From the NCBI GenBank assembly GCA_023055505.1, contig JALIRH010000035.1:2970382-3034381 (forward strand): 64,000 nucleotides of DNA. The letters run 5' to 3'. The DNA comes from Callipepla californica brunnescens (taxonomy: Eukaryota; Chordata; Aves; Galliformes; Odontophoridae). Made by a program: the position numbers and the translations under genes. Shown piece by piece: positions 34,109 to 47,860 of the stretch (positions are counted from its first letter, which is position 1; the number at the start of each line of letters is the position of its first letter). The notes beneath the pieces were generated by a model. The model was not told where the DNA came from and made no database searches. It was given only the letters and a program-made list of their open reading frames with translations.

Positions 34109-34591
34109 AGGTGAAGCTTTCCTCTGAACCTGATTTTTGCATCCTGTTCCCATGCTGCACAAGATGCCATTGCTTTCCCATTGCTGTTGGCATGCACACC
34201 TGACACCCCAGCAGCTACAGGCAAAGCAGAGTTACGACTCGCAGAGAGATAATGAGCAGGCAGCAATTTCTTCACACATACCTCATGCTTTAACCTACAC
34301 AATTAGAAAGGCAACATGTGAGCATAGTGGATGTAGCTGAGGCACGCAAGCATCTGAAGTGTTGCGCTTTGTTAATGTTTAGCTTAAGGCAACATTAACA
34401 AACAGCCATTTCTTCCTTCCCCCGTTGCTTCCTTCCTCATGAATGGAGCTGACTTTTCCCTGCTGTAATAGTTTGCTCCCCCTGGAGGTACAAGAAGCGA
34501 CACCTCGTTCCCATGCACCCACTTCCCTCTCCAAGGCAGCCAGGTACATGGTCAGGACATTGAAATCTCAGCTAGCACCCTGATGGAGCTG

Positions 34592-34675
34592 TGGGTGTCC
34601 CTGTTCTTTGCAGGGGAGTTGGACCAGATGGGTCTTTAGAGAACCCTTCCAACTCAAACGATTCTATGCTTCTCT
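34592..34675 (+). mobile_element. CR1 LINE extreme 3' end, just after SORL1
   Basis: gtgggtgtccctgttctttg, caggggagttggaccagatg, ggtctttagagaacccttcc and aactcaaacgattctatgct: sense-strand CR1 terminus located about 0.5 kb beyond the inferred transcript end. Confidence 0.82.
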
Positions 34676-36685
34676 GACTGTAGAAGCCCTTCCCAGCGGG
34701 GGTTAAGTGTTTCACCAAATAGATGTTGAGTGAGTGCAGCTGAAGGTCTGGCTCACTGCTCCTCTTTTGAGTAAGCAACCCGAGTTCCTCGTGCCAGACT
34801 CCTGAACGGTTATGTTTAGCCTTTCTCGGCAGGAAAGATGAAATAACTGAGGATATTTCGCAGCAGAACGCAAGCTGGAATTTAGGATGGGGAGCCAAGA
34901 GCTCCTAGATAGCCCAGACCCTCCTTTAAGGAAGGAAGGGGTGGTCTGTGGGAAGGAAGAAGTTGTGCTAACCTTCCATGCTAACCATCACAGCCCTGCC
35001 ACAAGCCCCTCGACCTGCCAAATGTGGGACACAAGAGAAGAAGCAGTTCAGGCTCTTCCAGGGCACATGTTTCTTTCTCCCCTGTAAATTGCTGCATTTA
35101 GAAGCCCAGGTCCTCATGGCTGAGCACACCCAACTCCTGCAAGCATCGCCCTGCACAGGTCCTGACCTTGTGCCTGGTGTGAGCACCTGCCTGGGACTGT
35201 CTGGAAGTCATCCCACTGCTTCCCAGATGGTGGATGATGAAGACTGGGCAGCCATGTGGGGAGGAAGGCCAGGAGGACAGCCAGCAAATGAGGAGTGGGT
35301 TAAATAAACACATCCTGAAGCCTGCTGCCACCTGACACCATCTGTGCAGGAGGGGAATGTCTTTCAGGGATGGAGAGCCAGAGGCAAAGGTGGACAAAGT
35401 GTAGCATTCCCATCACCCAACTTCACAGCTCTGGGAGGCTCAGCCAAGGAGAATGTTGACTTTCCCTGGATCTTTTCTGTTGCCCGTGGAGGGAAGCAGA
35501 CATCCTCTGAGAAAGAATTCAGAACCTGATCCAGCTGCACTCAAAATGTGAGTTTTCAGTCCCATCCCACTGTGAGAACGGCTGCTCGAGAACTTTGCAT
35601 TAGCCCAAGCCGGAGACCGCAGAGGGAAATGGCAAGAGAAGGAGCTGGGGGCTCCTCCTGACCTCCTGTGCAACTGAGAGAATCCCCTGGTCCCTCCTCT
35701 GCACCCCACCCAGGCAGAGGATGGCACTGCAGTGCTGCTCTCAGCAGGACTGCCCTGACCCCAAGCATCCTCCCTGCCTCGGTGAATCCCATAGCTTCCC
35801 TTTCCCCCATCGTGGTGAACTCCCTCATAAAACCAGGAACAGAAGCCCAGAGGCCAATTCCCAGTTGTTTGTTTTGTCACAAGAGCAGCTTTATTTTTAA
35901 TCCAGTTCCACTTTGCAGCAGCCATATGCAACTCCCAGCCAACGTGCCGATGTACCCAGGAAATGACCGTGGTGGGCTCTGAGCTCACCAAGACAATAGT
36001 GTGCTTGGCTCCTTCCTTTGGATCAGCACCATCTCCAATGTACTTTTCCTCCTAAACTTATTTAACCTCACAACCAAGAGCCGCAGCGCTGGTGAGCTAT
36101 TTGTTTCAAGACCAGATCTCCTGGGAGAATAGGCACAAAGAACAGAAGGCAGCCCGGAGAGATGGAAGGGAGAAAACTGAGAAAGGGATTCGAATGCATT
36201 GCCCTTGGAGACCATGCCAGCGACCTGCTAGAGCCTGGCCATCGTAAATAAACAGGCTCCGTTTATTGTCTCGCCAGGCCGGCGAGCACCGTAATGCTTG
36301 AGCTGGCTCCAGCACGTGGGTCCGCCACCAGCACCCGCCTCCATGCTGTGCTCTGAGACAAAGCAGATGTCGGCCACCGCATGCCCGTGGTTGTCTGATC
36401 TGAGTGAGGTTGGGGAGAGCTTTGTTAGCGTTCCCCCAGCGCAGAGCCAAAACCTTCTGCGGTGGGGAATCCTGGGCAAGGGGCGACAACGCCGAGTGAG
36501 CGGGGCTGAGACCTCCGAGCAGGTGAGCATCGTGCTGGGGGTTTGTGACATCCCATCCCTACGCTCTGTGGTGCAGTGAGCCAGGGCTGGGGGCAGCTCC
36601 CACCCCCCCAGCGTCCATCCTTCACCTTTAACCTGTTCTGCAGCCTCAGTCCCAAGTGCTCGCTGCCGGTCCCACTGCCACCCAC

Positions 36686-36704
36686 GTGCAGTAGATGGCA
36701 GCAG
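36686..36704 (+). promoter_or_regulatory. CTCF-like motif downstream of SORL1
   Basis: GTGCAGTAGATGGCAGCAG matches the core CAGTAGATGGCAGCA form of the CTCF motif on the + strand, about 2.6 kb after the inferred transcript end. Confidence 0.45.
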
Positions 36705-36752
36705 AAGCTTTAGGCACCGGCCACCAAACTCACCACCATTCCTCCCCCCATG

Positions 36753-36801
36753 CTTTTTTTCTTCCTTTTTTTTTTTTTCCAACTTTTTTTTTTTTTTTTT
36801 T
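36753..36801. repeat. T-rich tract (intergenic)
   Basis: Two long T runs separated by ccaac. Simple sequence only. Confidence 0.85.
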
Positions 36802-37921
36802 ACTTTTGGTGGCCTCAAAAATTATTAGTTCCAGATGAGCTCCTGCCATTGTAATAGTCCATTTAACCCGATGTACTCTGCGCGGAGTCAGTGCAAGTTC
36901 AACCGCGGCGCTCTCGCATGTAAACCACGCACCAGAGACCCATTTCTGCCCAGCTTTGGGCACTCCTGCTGGAAACACAGGAGATTAAAGCTGGTGGGCA
37001 CGGTCCGGCGTGGGCCATACCGACATGCTGAGGGGAGAGCAGAGCTGAGCTCCCAGGTCCGAGCTCAGGGAACCTCAGCTCTGTGCCTCCCTTTGAAGAT
37101 TAGCACTAATAAGCCAAACCAGTGGGTATTTGGTTTTATAAGGAAGGAGCGTTTCAAGTCACGTACGCCGCTATTGTTGGACACAAAACATGCACTGTCT
37201 CTGCCCGCGGTGACTCTAGTAACCGCTCCACGCTTGTCTTTTGTTGGGATTACCTTTATTTTTGTACTGTATTAAATTCACCTCCCTCCACCTTTCAGGC
37301 CTGTTAGAATTGATGATGTTTCCCATGGCCGAGGGATAAAATTATACGCGTGTGTAGTTATGAAACCTGTTTGTTCTATTTTACCGTCATATTCAAATGT
37401 TGTGCCTTATGTGGGTTACGTATTCAGAAACGATAATCGCTGCTACCAGATTTCTCTCCCTCTGGAATAATAAGTACGTCCTATATAAACAAGCTATGTG
37501 CAAGAGGTACGTTGCATGATTTGTTTCTCATAAATGAAGACAGCTATAGCAAAACACACACAAAATTTCACGCTGTTTGCTTTCTTAACTCACTGTACAC
37601 ACAGCCTTTAACCTAAGGAGCTTCAGCACTCTGAGGGCTTCCATTAAGCCCCACTGCTGCCATGCTGGGGACTGCGTGTAGTGCTGTTCTGTTGATTCCT
37701 TCTAGATGGATGGGCTTGGGGACCAAGCTGCATGCACTGAACTCCCTTCTCCCCGGTCAGAATCATTCACAAAAGCTCTTCCATGCAATCTTCCCAAGAA
37801 CAGCTAGAAAACATGCATGCTTAAGTCCCAAGCCCCCAGAAAATTGCAACCTCCATTGAAGGCTGAGATTTTCCATGGCACGTGTTCCCAGAAAAACATC
37901 CAAGCAAGTTCCACTCCACTG

Positions 37922-38150
37922 TGGAATCGTGGAACTATTAAGGTGGAAGAATACCTCCCAGATCCCTGAGCCCAGCCACTATGCCCGCTGACAGTGTTCC
38001 CCTGGTATCATGGTACCACATCTCCATGGTTCTGGAATACCTCCAGGGATGGTGACACCCACACCTCCCTGGGCAGCCTGTGCTCAACACTCTTTTGGAG
38101 CAGAATTTTTTTCTAATAACCAACATGAACTTCCCCTGGCAAATGACTGC
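37922..38150 (-). mobile_element. CR1 LINE 3'-end fragment (intergenic)
   Basis: tggaatcgtggaactattaa, ctccagggatggtgacaccc, acctccctgggcagcctgtg and taataaccaacatgaacttc: antisense CR1 copy. Confidence 0.87.
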
Positions 38151-40011
38151 GTATGGAAACCTGTGCTCCTGACATGTGAACCAGCAGGATCTCTAACAGC
38201 CTCTTGTGGCTTTTGCTGGTCAATATGCAATGGATTAAACCCTAAACCCACACCTTGACGAGCCCTTGGTACAAGTAGCCAGATGCCATCACAAACTCAG
38301 TCTTGCCAGTCCCCAGAGCTGCTCTTTCATTGCGGACCTGGACAGAAGCAAGCCATGTCTCTTAGCTCCTAAAGCCCCATGGTATTTCCTCCTGCAGGAT
38401 CTGAAGGGAGCTGCAGAAGCAACAAATGAGAGGGTGACACCACCCAACCATTCCGTGGGGTCTCAGCTCTCTCGGCTCTCCCCTCACACCCAACCCACAG
38501 TGGGCACTGCTTCCTCGATGGCCTTGGGAACAGGCTGGCAACAAGCTCCGGTCAAGGTATGAATAGGTGCTGAAGCAATTCAGCTTTTCCCAACATTGTT
38601 TCAGCTTTGGCTGCTTATCAGCTTTCCATCTCTCCCTTTTCCTTGTTCTGTCCCCCTCTCCTGTGCAGGCTCCTTTGTTCCTGTGTTTACAGTAGCATCG
38701 ATTTACTGTCAGAAAGCGGCGCGGCCTTGGAGTAAAAAAAATGCTGCTTCTTTTCTGAGAGGTTGGGGATGGGGGCATGGCCCCACGCAGAGCTGTGCCT
38801 GCGTCCCTGCAGACCACACGGGCTGCAGTGGGGACAAATCTGTGCAACCACAGAGGTCCTTGGGCTCTGGGTGATGGACGCAAGTGTGTCTGTGTGCTCA
38901 CAAGGAGGGAAACCGAGGCACAAGGAAGCAAGCAATGACAGAGAAACCTGGCTTTTCTTGTGGCCAAAGCATGGCCTTTTGCTTCTCTTTCCAGCAGCTA
39001 AGACCTCGAGGCTTTGCTCATGTTTTCCTGTTACAGCCTGGTAACATTTCCTCCCTTCTGCTGAAAGCACAGCACGTGTTACATTTTGCCATGAGAACTG
39101 TTTGTTGTTGATCCCTTCCAACACCACAGTGATTGCTTTTGGACCCAGAGCCTCTGGCATACTGGATCTGGGCATGAAACAGCCCCATGAGTGGCTTTGT
39201 GGGGTCAGCAGCCCACATTGTTACTGTGGTTCCAGTTTCCTATTGCCTCCTCTTTCCCCAGCTCTGTTGCTTTCACATGCTTTTGTTCAGCTCTCCTGTG
39301 AAAGGAGGGGTTTGAAGAGGTGACAGGTCTGTAAATATATAGCATTGTCTGCAGCAGGAAAGAAAAAAAAAAAAGGTATAAAGGCAGAAAGAGTGATGGA
39401 TATACCCTTCCCTCCCCACACTTGGGACAGATGAAGAAAGATGGCAGATAATTGCTCTTTATTGTGCCCTGGGTTCACCTTAAGATGAAGAAAGCGATAA
39501 GATTTCAATTAATGTCATTTAAGATTCCCTGCAAGCTGTCCCATTCCTTTCTTGGCTTCTTTCCTTCGCCAAAGTGGAGGTGCTCAATGCCGCCTTTGTA
39601 CCTCAGGGACCTCCCCAAACAGCCACGTCCTCACCTGGCGAGCACTGTCAAGGCGGAGCAATGCTAATCCAGTCCAGATGACAACCCCCAGCCCCTCTCT
39701 CGATTTATTATAGGGCAGGGTAGATAACATCCTTCACTGTACAGAGCAGGGATCGTTTTCCAGCTTGCCCAGGAATGAGTCGAGAAGTTTCCTAGTCAGC
39801 TTCACCCGCTGCAATACCCATAGGAAGCACCAGGTCTGTGCTTTGGTGCAGGATGCATTGCACAGAGTCTGGGTGCTCCCCTGGGGAACTGTACCCTGTT
39901 CCTTGGAAAAGAGGAGCATAAAACTGGTTCCTTGTTGAGCCATGCATGCATTCCAGGGAAGAGCAAAATCTTCATTAGGTATTAAATAAAATAATCAGGG
40001 AAAGGAAAATA

Positions 40012-40720
<709 letters not shown>

Positions 40721-43700
40721 TGAAAAGAAGAAGAAAGAACAAAGGAAACAGGAGAAAAAAAAAAACAATCAAAGCTACCTGTGAGATTTTGTGTAGAAGA
40801 AACACTGCAATTTGGATCTCATCTTACCTAAAACAAAAAGAAAATATCCAATCACCAAAATACTCCAGAACCAGACACAAAAGCTTGAAAATGTCCACGC
40901 TGGTCACTTCATTTACACAATGAGTCCTCATTCAGAGCATCTTTCTGCCTTAATGTGCCTTTTTGGGGAAAAGTTTGACATTAAGAATGGCTCCCGGGTT
41001 GCACAGACCGAGCAATTCAAGCAAATGATCTATTTTTTAATTAATTTATTTTTTTTACTAGTGGAGAAAACACCCCGCCAAGCAGCACAAATAGCTGAAA
41101 TTCTTGCTTTCCCCCCACAGATACACTAATGTTTATTGTTCCCCAGAGCATCCATTCTTGCTCCTCTGCTATATATACCCGCGTGACGTTTCCATATGTT
41201 CCTTCGCTCAGCTCCCTGGTAACGCAGCGCCCTGCTGGGAGCAGGGGCCGGGAGAAGAGGTGAGGATTTGGCACGAGGATGTGACACTGATGCCACCGCA
41301 CCACCAAGCTCACACCTTCATTTCCCAATGGCCATCACAAGATGTGAGATGGTTGCGAGGGGAAGGGTGCGGAGGGGACTGTATGGTTACAAGCTTCAAA
41401 CACATGAAGTCTTGTTAGACCCAATGCAGCTTTCATTTGGGATATTTTGAACCCTAATGCATGTTTATAGAGTCTAATTAATTGCCTTTCCTTTCCTATA
41501 CGAGACCCCTTCTCATCTCTACCATGCATCGAGTGGTACCTACACAGCTTCCAACAAAGATGCTCCCGGCAATACCCGGGCTGAGACATTGTCAGTGCTG
41601 ACTGGAAAAGAAAACATCATCTTCAAGGGCTTAAGAAGTCATTTTTCTACTTCCAGATCAATAATAAAGCATTGCATTTTCCTGATCCGTAACAACAAGG
41701 GGAGCACAGGCAGCCACCAGGAAGGTGCAGCCTGGCCACACACTGCGCAGGAGATGCCCAAACAGGGGACCACTTGGGGCTCAGAACCTAGGATTTTCAG
41801 TGACTGCATGTTCTTGCCTCCAAAATTCTTCACCTCAACGTTTAATAGGATTTTTCTTTTCATTATGAGTTTTTTCAAGACAGGAAAACCATTTCCTGTC
41901 CAGACCAGACACCGACTTCCTGAATGCTTTCAAGCAGATCGTGTAATCTTATGCCTCTGTTTGTAAAATGATGATGATCGACTGCTTTTGTCTGTCTTGT
42001 CTACTTAAACTTACAAGCTGTGGTCCTTAACACACGCACGTGGCCGGGCATAACTGTGCCCTGATCTCATGTAGCACTGCGGCAGAGCTCATAAATAATG
42101 AGAGAGTTACGAAAGTAGGATTTACAGTAATGCGTCAGAGCGGGGAATGACAAAATTGCCCGGGTTTACTCTAGATTTACATCAGAATAAACAAGCCCAG
42201 ACTTTTGCCCTAATTCTGCAGCGGGACTCTGGCTCGTGCACCCACATTCCCTCTCCTAAATCCCTCCCCCCATCTCTTACCTGGAAATTTATTATTTTTA
42301 AATGCTGAAACTGCATACAAACGTGCCCCAAGATGCTGGGGATAGATGGAGACATGGGTACAGGGGCAGAGGGGCAATGCCACCCACATATGCCTGTGTA
42401 CAGCCATGGGACAGTCTTAGTGTGCAACATCCCCATCAAAAACACCTTATATCTGCAGCAGGGAGAGAGGAGCTGCAATGGTTAACTGAGTGCTTTGAGG
42501 GTGAGCTCTGTTTGCCCAGAAATGTTAGAAAAAAAAAATTATTTTTATTTTTTCCCTATTTGTTGGACACGGACCACAGATGCAAATGCTCTGGATGCAC
42601 AATGAGCGCTCCTGGGTTGGTGTAAATAAAAGGTCCAGCTCTGTAGGTGGCAACCCAACCATGGCAACACATGCCATCAGCAGCACCCACCTCCCCACTG
42701 GCCATGCATGGCCCTATGGCACATACCACAGAGGTGACCATGGTGGGTACTGCATGCCACCAAGGAGCTTTGTGTTGGTACAATGGGGCACAGAGGCTGG
42801 GACGATGCCCTGGGTGGTGAGTGAGGGTGACTTTATTCTCTTCACGTGGTGGATGCGGGCAACAATATTCCCCAAAATCAGATGAAATCATTTCTACCTG
42901 CTCCATTTCTGCGGGCAGAAGGTAATCAAGCATTTATATAACCTGTGCAGGGCGAGTGAGAAGCGTCTCCACTCCTTGTGCCAACCCGAACAGACGGCAA
43001 CGCGCTGCTAATTGCTCCGACCCACGGCCCTTCCATTAGGGCAGCATCAGCCGCCTGCACTGGGGAAGGTTTGGGGTTTAATTGCACCCGTGCAGCACTC
43101 TGCTCCTCGATTTGCTCCGACACTGCAAACACATTAATTGTCCCAGCCAGCAGCTCCCCTGCTTCTCATTTCTATGCCGACTGCTCCACGCGGATTTGCT
43201 GCCCGATGAACCCACGGCAGCCAATGGCCCACAGCTTTGCCGTTCACGTCCTAGCAACAAGGCCTGTTCCAATCTCGCTCCAGCAAACTGACACCTGAAA
43301 AATGACATCATGAAGAGCAGGGCGGCAGCGGGGCCAGGGCGCTTTTTTCAGCTGTCTGCTGCAGAGTTCATTTGAGGTGTTCCAGTCTCGATCCTTAAAG
43401 CTACACGGCGCGAAACGCTGCCTGCACTTTTCCCCTTTTCCCCCCGGCCGCGGATGTGGGTTAATGCTTTCCATCTCCACCCTCTCCCTTCCAAATGAAG
43501 GACAAACCCCAAATTGCCGGTGCTGTGTCACCGCTCCTCCCTTTGCCATCTCCATGCAACGGTTGGGAATCGCATATTTCCGCCCCATGTCTGATCCCAC
43601 CCGGGGAGGTGCGGCGTTGGGAGCTCCCAGCAGCACACCGAGGTGGCAATCTGCGGCTGAAAGGGTCCAGCAGCACGGCACACAGCTCCTCCATGCAAAG

Positions 43701-46035
43701 ATCAAAACCTTTCGCTTGCTTCCTTGCTATCATTTTTAATTAATGAAGGCAGAAATGCCTGCAGACGCGGAACCAGGGAGAGAAAGCCTTCCCTGTATAT
43801 TCTTTAGGGGAGGGGGAGGTTGAAATGGGAAGGAAAAAAAGCCCTGCCCAGCAAAGGTTGCAATCAAAGCGGCTCCAGGTGATGAGCAGCGGCGGTTATT
43901 AATTTTCAGAGCACCGTGGGGATGAGGGGGTTACAGCTCAGCACTGGTCTGCAGTTTATGTAAAATATTTTAGCGCACCGGAAAATAGACAGCGGAGAAA
44001 ATCCAATTCCAGATGATTCAAAGGCACAAAGACAATGGAAGAAAAGGACTAAGTTCAGCTCATTTAAATGTTGTTAATTGTTCATTCCCATAGTGAGACA
44101 GCTTCTTCTGCAAACGAGAGAACAAACCCTTTAACATTTTTTTTTTATTATTAGCGCCATGCCAGAACTGAAGTGAACCCAAATAATCTTAATCACTGAA
44201 TGGTACTTGCTGTTTTATGGCTTTTTAAAGAAAGCGGGAGAAGAAAAAGAAGCAAAGCCGCAGATAATGCAGCGCTGGCACAAAGAGGGGCTGGAAGTCA
44301 CTGCAATGTGCTCCCAGCCCTCTTGGAGGTCTCGAGCACTGCTAGAGAGGAGCAGAATGGGAAACGAACCCACCCACCCTTCAGGGAGCAAAGTTTCGTT
44401 GACTGCTCACCGGTGGGAGCTGCAGCGGGGTGTCTGCACCTCCAGCTGCAGGCTGCAGGGCGTCAACCACTGTATTTATTTATTTTCCCAGGTGTTCACG
44501 CCAACAGCATCTCACGGAGCAGCAAAGAGTGGCAGTGGAGCCCTGGTGCTGGCTAAATGTTTGGCTCTGGACAGCAATGGGCGCTGGCAGGCTGCCCACC
44601 TTCCTCGGGGCCTGCTGGGCTATGTAAGGCGAGGGGTGGAAGGAGAAGGGGCACCAAAGGGGGGAAGCGTTGCACACATAAACATGAGCGCTGAACAGAG
44701 AGAGGGAGAAGCTCATCTAAATGCCATTTGTCATAGGCGGTGTGGATCGGTGCAGAGGCTGCCCGGGTTGTTTCCCCCATCAGCAGCAACGTAGCGTGAA
44801 ATACACGCCAGGTAAAGCCAGTTTTCTGTAGAGCAAACCCTGTGCTTTGCTATATCCAGCCCTTACACGTCCAGTTTTATCTCTGGGAGGAATCCCTGGG
44901 TCTGACATGGGATGGGACTTCTGCGTGGGTTCCTTTTCCCTATTGGGAACGGCTCTAAAAGCAAGAAACATATTAATTGTTGTATTCTCCCTGAAACACC
45001 ACCAGGATTCATCCCCCTGCCCATGCAGGCTACAGCAGAGGTCAGGGCTCTGCCCCTTCATTAAGGACCTGACCATCTCAGTTAGTTTTCTACTGTCTAC
45101 CACTCCCCTGTAAAACAGAGCTGCATTGGATACTGCAAATCACCAAGCTCCCGAAGGAATTGCTGCCATTAATATCTCCATACATCACGGGCAAAACATT
45201 TGTTTTTGTCATTAGAAGAGGTTGAAACGCAACATCCCTGTGCACCCGTCAGATTTTGCCCCGATGCAGAGCGTGCCGGGGGAAGCAGCACAGCATTCAT
45301 CGCCTTTCAATGGAGTTTGGAACAGGCCCCTCATGCAATATGCATTTAGTCATACAGTGCTCACAGAAAAGGATCCTGAATGAGACAAAATATCTAATCA
45401 AGTGCATTTACCCCGTGCTTCAGTCACCCACCTGCACCAGGATTATATTTGATAGCGTGCAAACTGTACCAGAGTTTTCTCTATAGCATCAATCACGACA
45501 TTATGCTGCCGCATTCCGCATTGGTTAGGGAAGCAATTTATAATTTGAGATGACTTCAAGTTAGGAAGCAACTGATTACAGAACAAGAACTTCATAACTC
45601 CGTGGAATTACAAACCCACGGCTCGGGTGAATCATGTGCAAATTTAAATTGGGCATCATTAAGATGGCTGCCGTATCCCACCCTGGGTGTAGTAAAACGC
45701 GTGAGCAAGAGTTGTGGTGGATCTTTATGAATGAAAATGTCATCCAGAGTACATCTGCAGTCCCGCTGCGTGCCAGCGCAAAGGTGCTATTTAAAAACCT
45801 CACAACGCTGCCATCCTATGGGGGTGGTCTCTTTTTATGAAGATGAAACGGAGATCTGAAAACAGAGCAAGGCTGGAAGGATCTGGGAGAGCTGCTGGCT
45901 TGTGATGGCCTGGGTAGAAGTTCCTCTCCTGCTTCTGAGGGCAGCTGGGTTTGGGGCATCAGAGCCCAACACTGGTCATGCTCCTGATTCTTATCTTATT
46001 TTTATGAAGAGGAATCATCTTGGGCCATATACATG
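40721..46035. other. Intergenic region 2, no gene seen
   Basis: No repeat family recognised. 42950–43720 is relatively rich in CpG; 43840–44200 and 45120–45850 are AT-rich, low-repeat blocks with homeobox-like words. No ORF with family similarity. Confidence 0.75.
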
Positions 46036-46375
46036 TAGGCTGCTCCAAAGGTAATGCCTCCTATTTTCTTCCATGGAAACTGCAATGAGCACAGTAACAC
46101 AGTTGGATAGAGCGAATTCTCATCTACAAAACACTGTTTTTCAGCTCAGACATCACCATTACCTCTGCATTTTCACCGGCAAAGAAAACAAGAGCTTGCA
46201 TGCCCTGCTCATAAAAGTCTGCACCAGAGGAGGCTGCCCACTGTCACTGTAACCACTACTAAAATGCAGCACCCACCTTCACTGTGCTCACACCCACTGG
46301 TTGGTCACCATCAGCACTCAGCAAGTATAAACAAATGTCAGTGACAAAGAGTTGTTCGCAAATGTGCATCCTGCC
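46036..46375 (-). mobile_element. Mariner-type DNA transposon remnant, Galluhop-like
   Basis: Begins TA then ggctgctccaaaggtaatgc and ctcctatttt, the terminal sequence I know from chicken mariner (Galluhop). The reverse complement has a helix-turn-helix-side piece (VSTVKVG-like, after GDQPVG) joined to a transposase C-terminal piece (FYEQGMQALV-like), so the catalytic middle is deleted and the frame is broken. The right-hand end is not clear. Confidence 0.7.
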
Positions 46376-47766
46376 AAAATGCATTGACACGGTCAGGGCT
46401 GATTGTGAAGAGAGGGATGACTCCCTCTGCTCAGATAGGGCTTAGAAAAGTCCAGTAGAGAATCATGATCAGATATTTGAGTTGAATATTTAATCACAGC
46501 TCCATACATTCCATTTGAAAATTAGCAAGTCATGGATTTGTGTTTACTGAAAATAGAGTCACCAAACAATTGATAACGCTTTGGCAATTTTGAAATCTGT
46601 TCTCAAATTTCTTTTTCAAAATGGAGAGAACAACTGCACTTTACTTTTTTTCTTTTTTCTGTCCACAAGACCATATGCAGTCAATGTATTAAAATGCATA
46701 CAATTATTCTCCACAACTTGAGTTACTGCTGCACCATGCCTCAAGTACTGATGGCCTACAGGCCACAGGTTGGATATGCCTGTGTTAATCCTTTTTGTAA
46801 TGACCTTAAGGAGATTGCGTTCATTAAATGTGTGGACAACACAGAGACCTGAAAGGCACAATTAGCCTTAAAAATGATCTGAGAAAACTGAGATCATCTG
46901 AAATAAGCAGGTGAAATCCAGCAGCGACGTGAGAACAAGGTGTTGGACATAGACACTGGGAAGCATGGTGACCTTCTCCCCATGTGATCTGTGGAAATAA
47001 GGTGGATCCTCATCTCACAGTTGCTCCAGTACTCATCACTGAAACTGCTGGCACTCCACAGTTTACCATTCCTGTTCCTGCTCTACCACCAACCCCACAG
47101 TCAGAGCAAATTCTCTAAAGGAAATTTTCCTCCAGCGTGTTCAGGCACCACGCTGGATTTGTGCATCACGGACAAACCCTTCAGGGCTGCTGCTTCCAGG
47201 AGGCATGAAGTGATTGACTCCCTTTATTTCCAAAGAAAAGCTGCTCCGCCCCAATCTTAGGCCTTTACATGGATGGGTACCTCAGGCATAAAGCAAAAAA
47301 TGGCAAACTCCTGATAAACACAGCTGGGTATCCAAGGACTGCGCTCCCGTTTCCCTAACCCACAAGCACTTCAATGGCTTTGGGGGCCAAATTAATGTGA
47401 GATCTGTTTTTTCTCAAGGCATCACCATCACCTCAGAAGTGAAATACCGTCAGGAGATCATAAATGTGTCCTTGAGGTGTAAAGGAAAGGCAATGAAAAA
47501 ATATGAGCGCAAATAAAAACACTGGCTGAGGCTGCACACCCTGAATATTAATATTTTTCCAAAATACTGCCTTCCTTTTCAGCTTAAGGGTATATTGCTT
47601 TATAGATAACTGTTAACCTGACACTGACTGATAAAAGCAATCACATCCCAGGGGTTATTCTCTTCCAGAGAATGCTTAAATAACAATAATACTCATAAAC
47701 AGGAGCCATCACCTGGGGGTGATGCTGCCCTGACTCTGGGCAGGGTGGGAAAAAAATCATGGGGCA

Positions 47767-47860
47767 TGGAATCACTAAGACTGGAAAAGACCACCGTGAT
47801 CATCAAGTCCAACCCCATCCCATTCCCACCATACCCTCTAAAATCCTCTGAATCCTCCTG
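47767..47860 (-). mobile_element. CR1 LINE 3'-end fragment (intergenic)
   Basis: tggaatcactaagactggaa, aagaccaccgtgatcatcaa and gtccaaccccatcccattcc: short antisense CR1 end. Confidence 0.78.

Larger units (their letters stand above)
30972..34125 (+). other. SORL1: SORL1 3' UTR
   Basis: AT-rich sequence directly after the stop with many ATTTA words and a Pumilio-type element TGTAAATA at 31002–31009. There is an A-rich tract at 31372–31406. The end is inferred from the AATAAA cluster at 34037–34108, giving a UTR of about 3.1 kb; the long human SORL1 UTR makes this plausible. An earlier AATAAA at 31285–31290 could give a short form. No ORF here looks coding. Confidence 0.7.
34126..40011. other. 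Intergenic region 1, no gene seen
   Basis: Contains two CR1 pieces, a T-rich tract, and the CTCF-like motif at 36686. The segment 36828–37610 is unique, AT-rich and motif-rich (see findings). The remaining ORFs are short, unrelated to any family I know, and lack codon-use or splice support. Confidence 0.75.

Noticed and set aside
34475..34488. gctccccctggagg as a CTCF site
   Set aside because: The reverse complement cctccagggggagc lacks the CCA-type left half and fits poorly.
37482..37490. tatataaac as a TATA box
   Set aside because: No coding exon, initiator or CpG context follows; AT-rich DNA gives such words by chance.
39105..39150. gatcccttccaacaccacag as a CR1 3' end
   Set aside because: Only a short match to the CR1 terminus with no continuation on either side.
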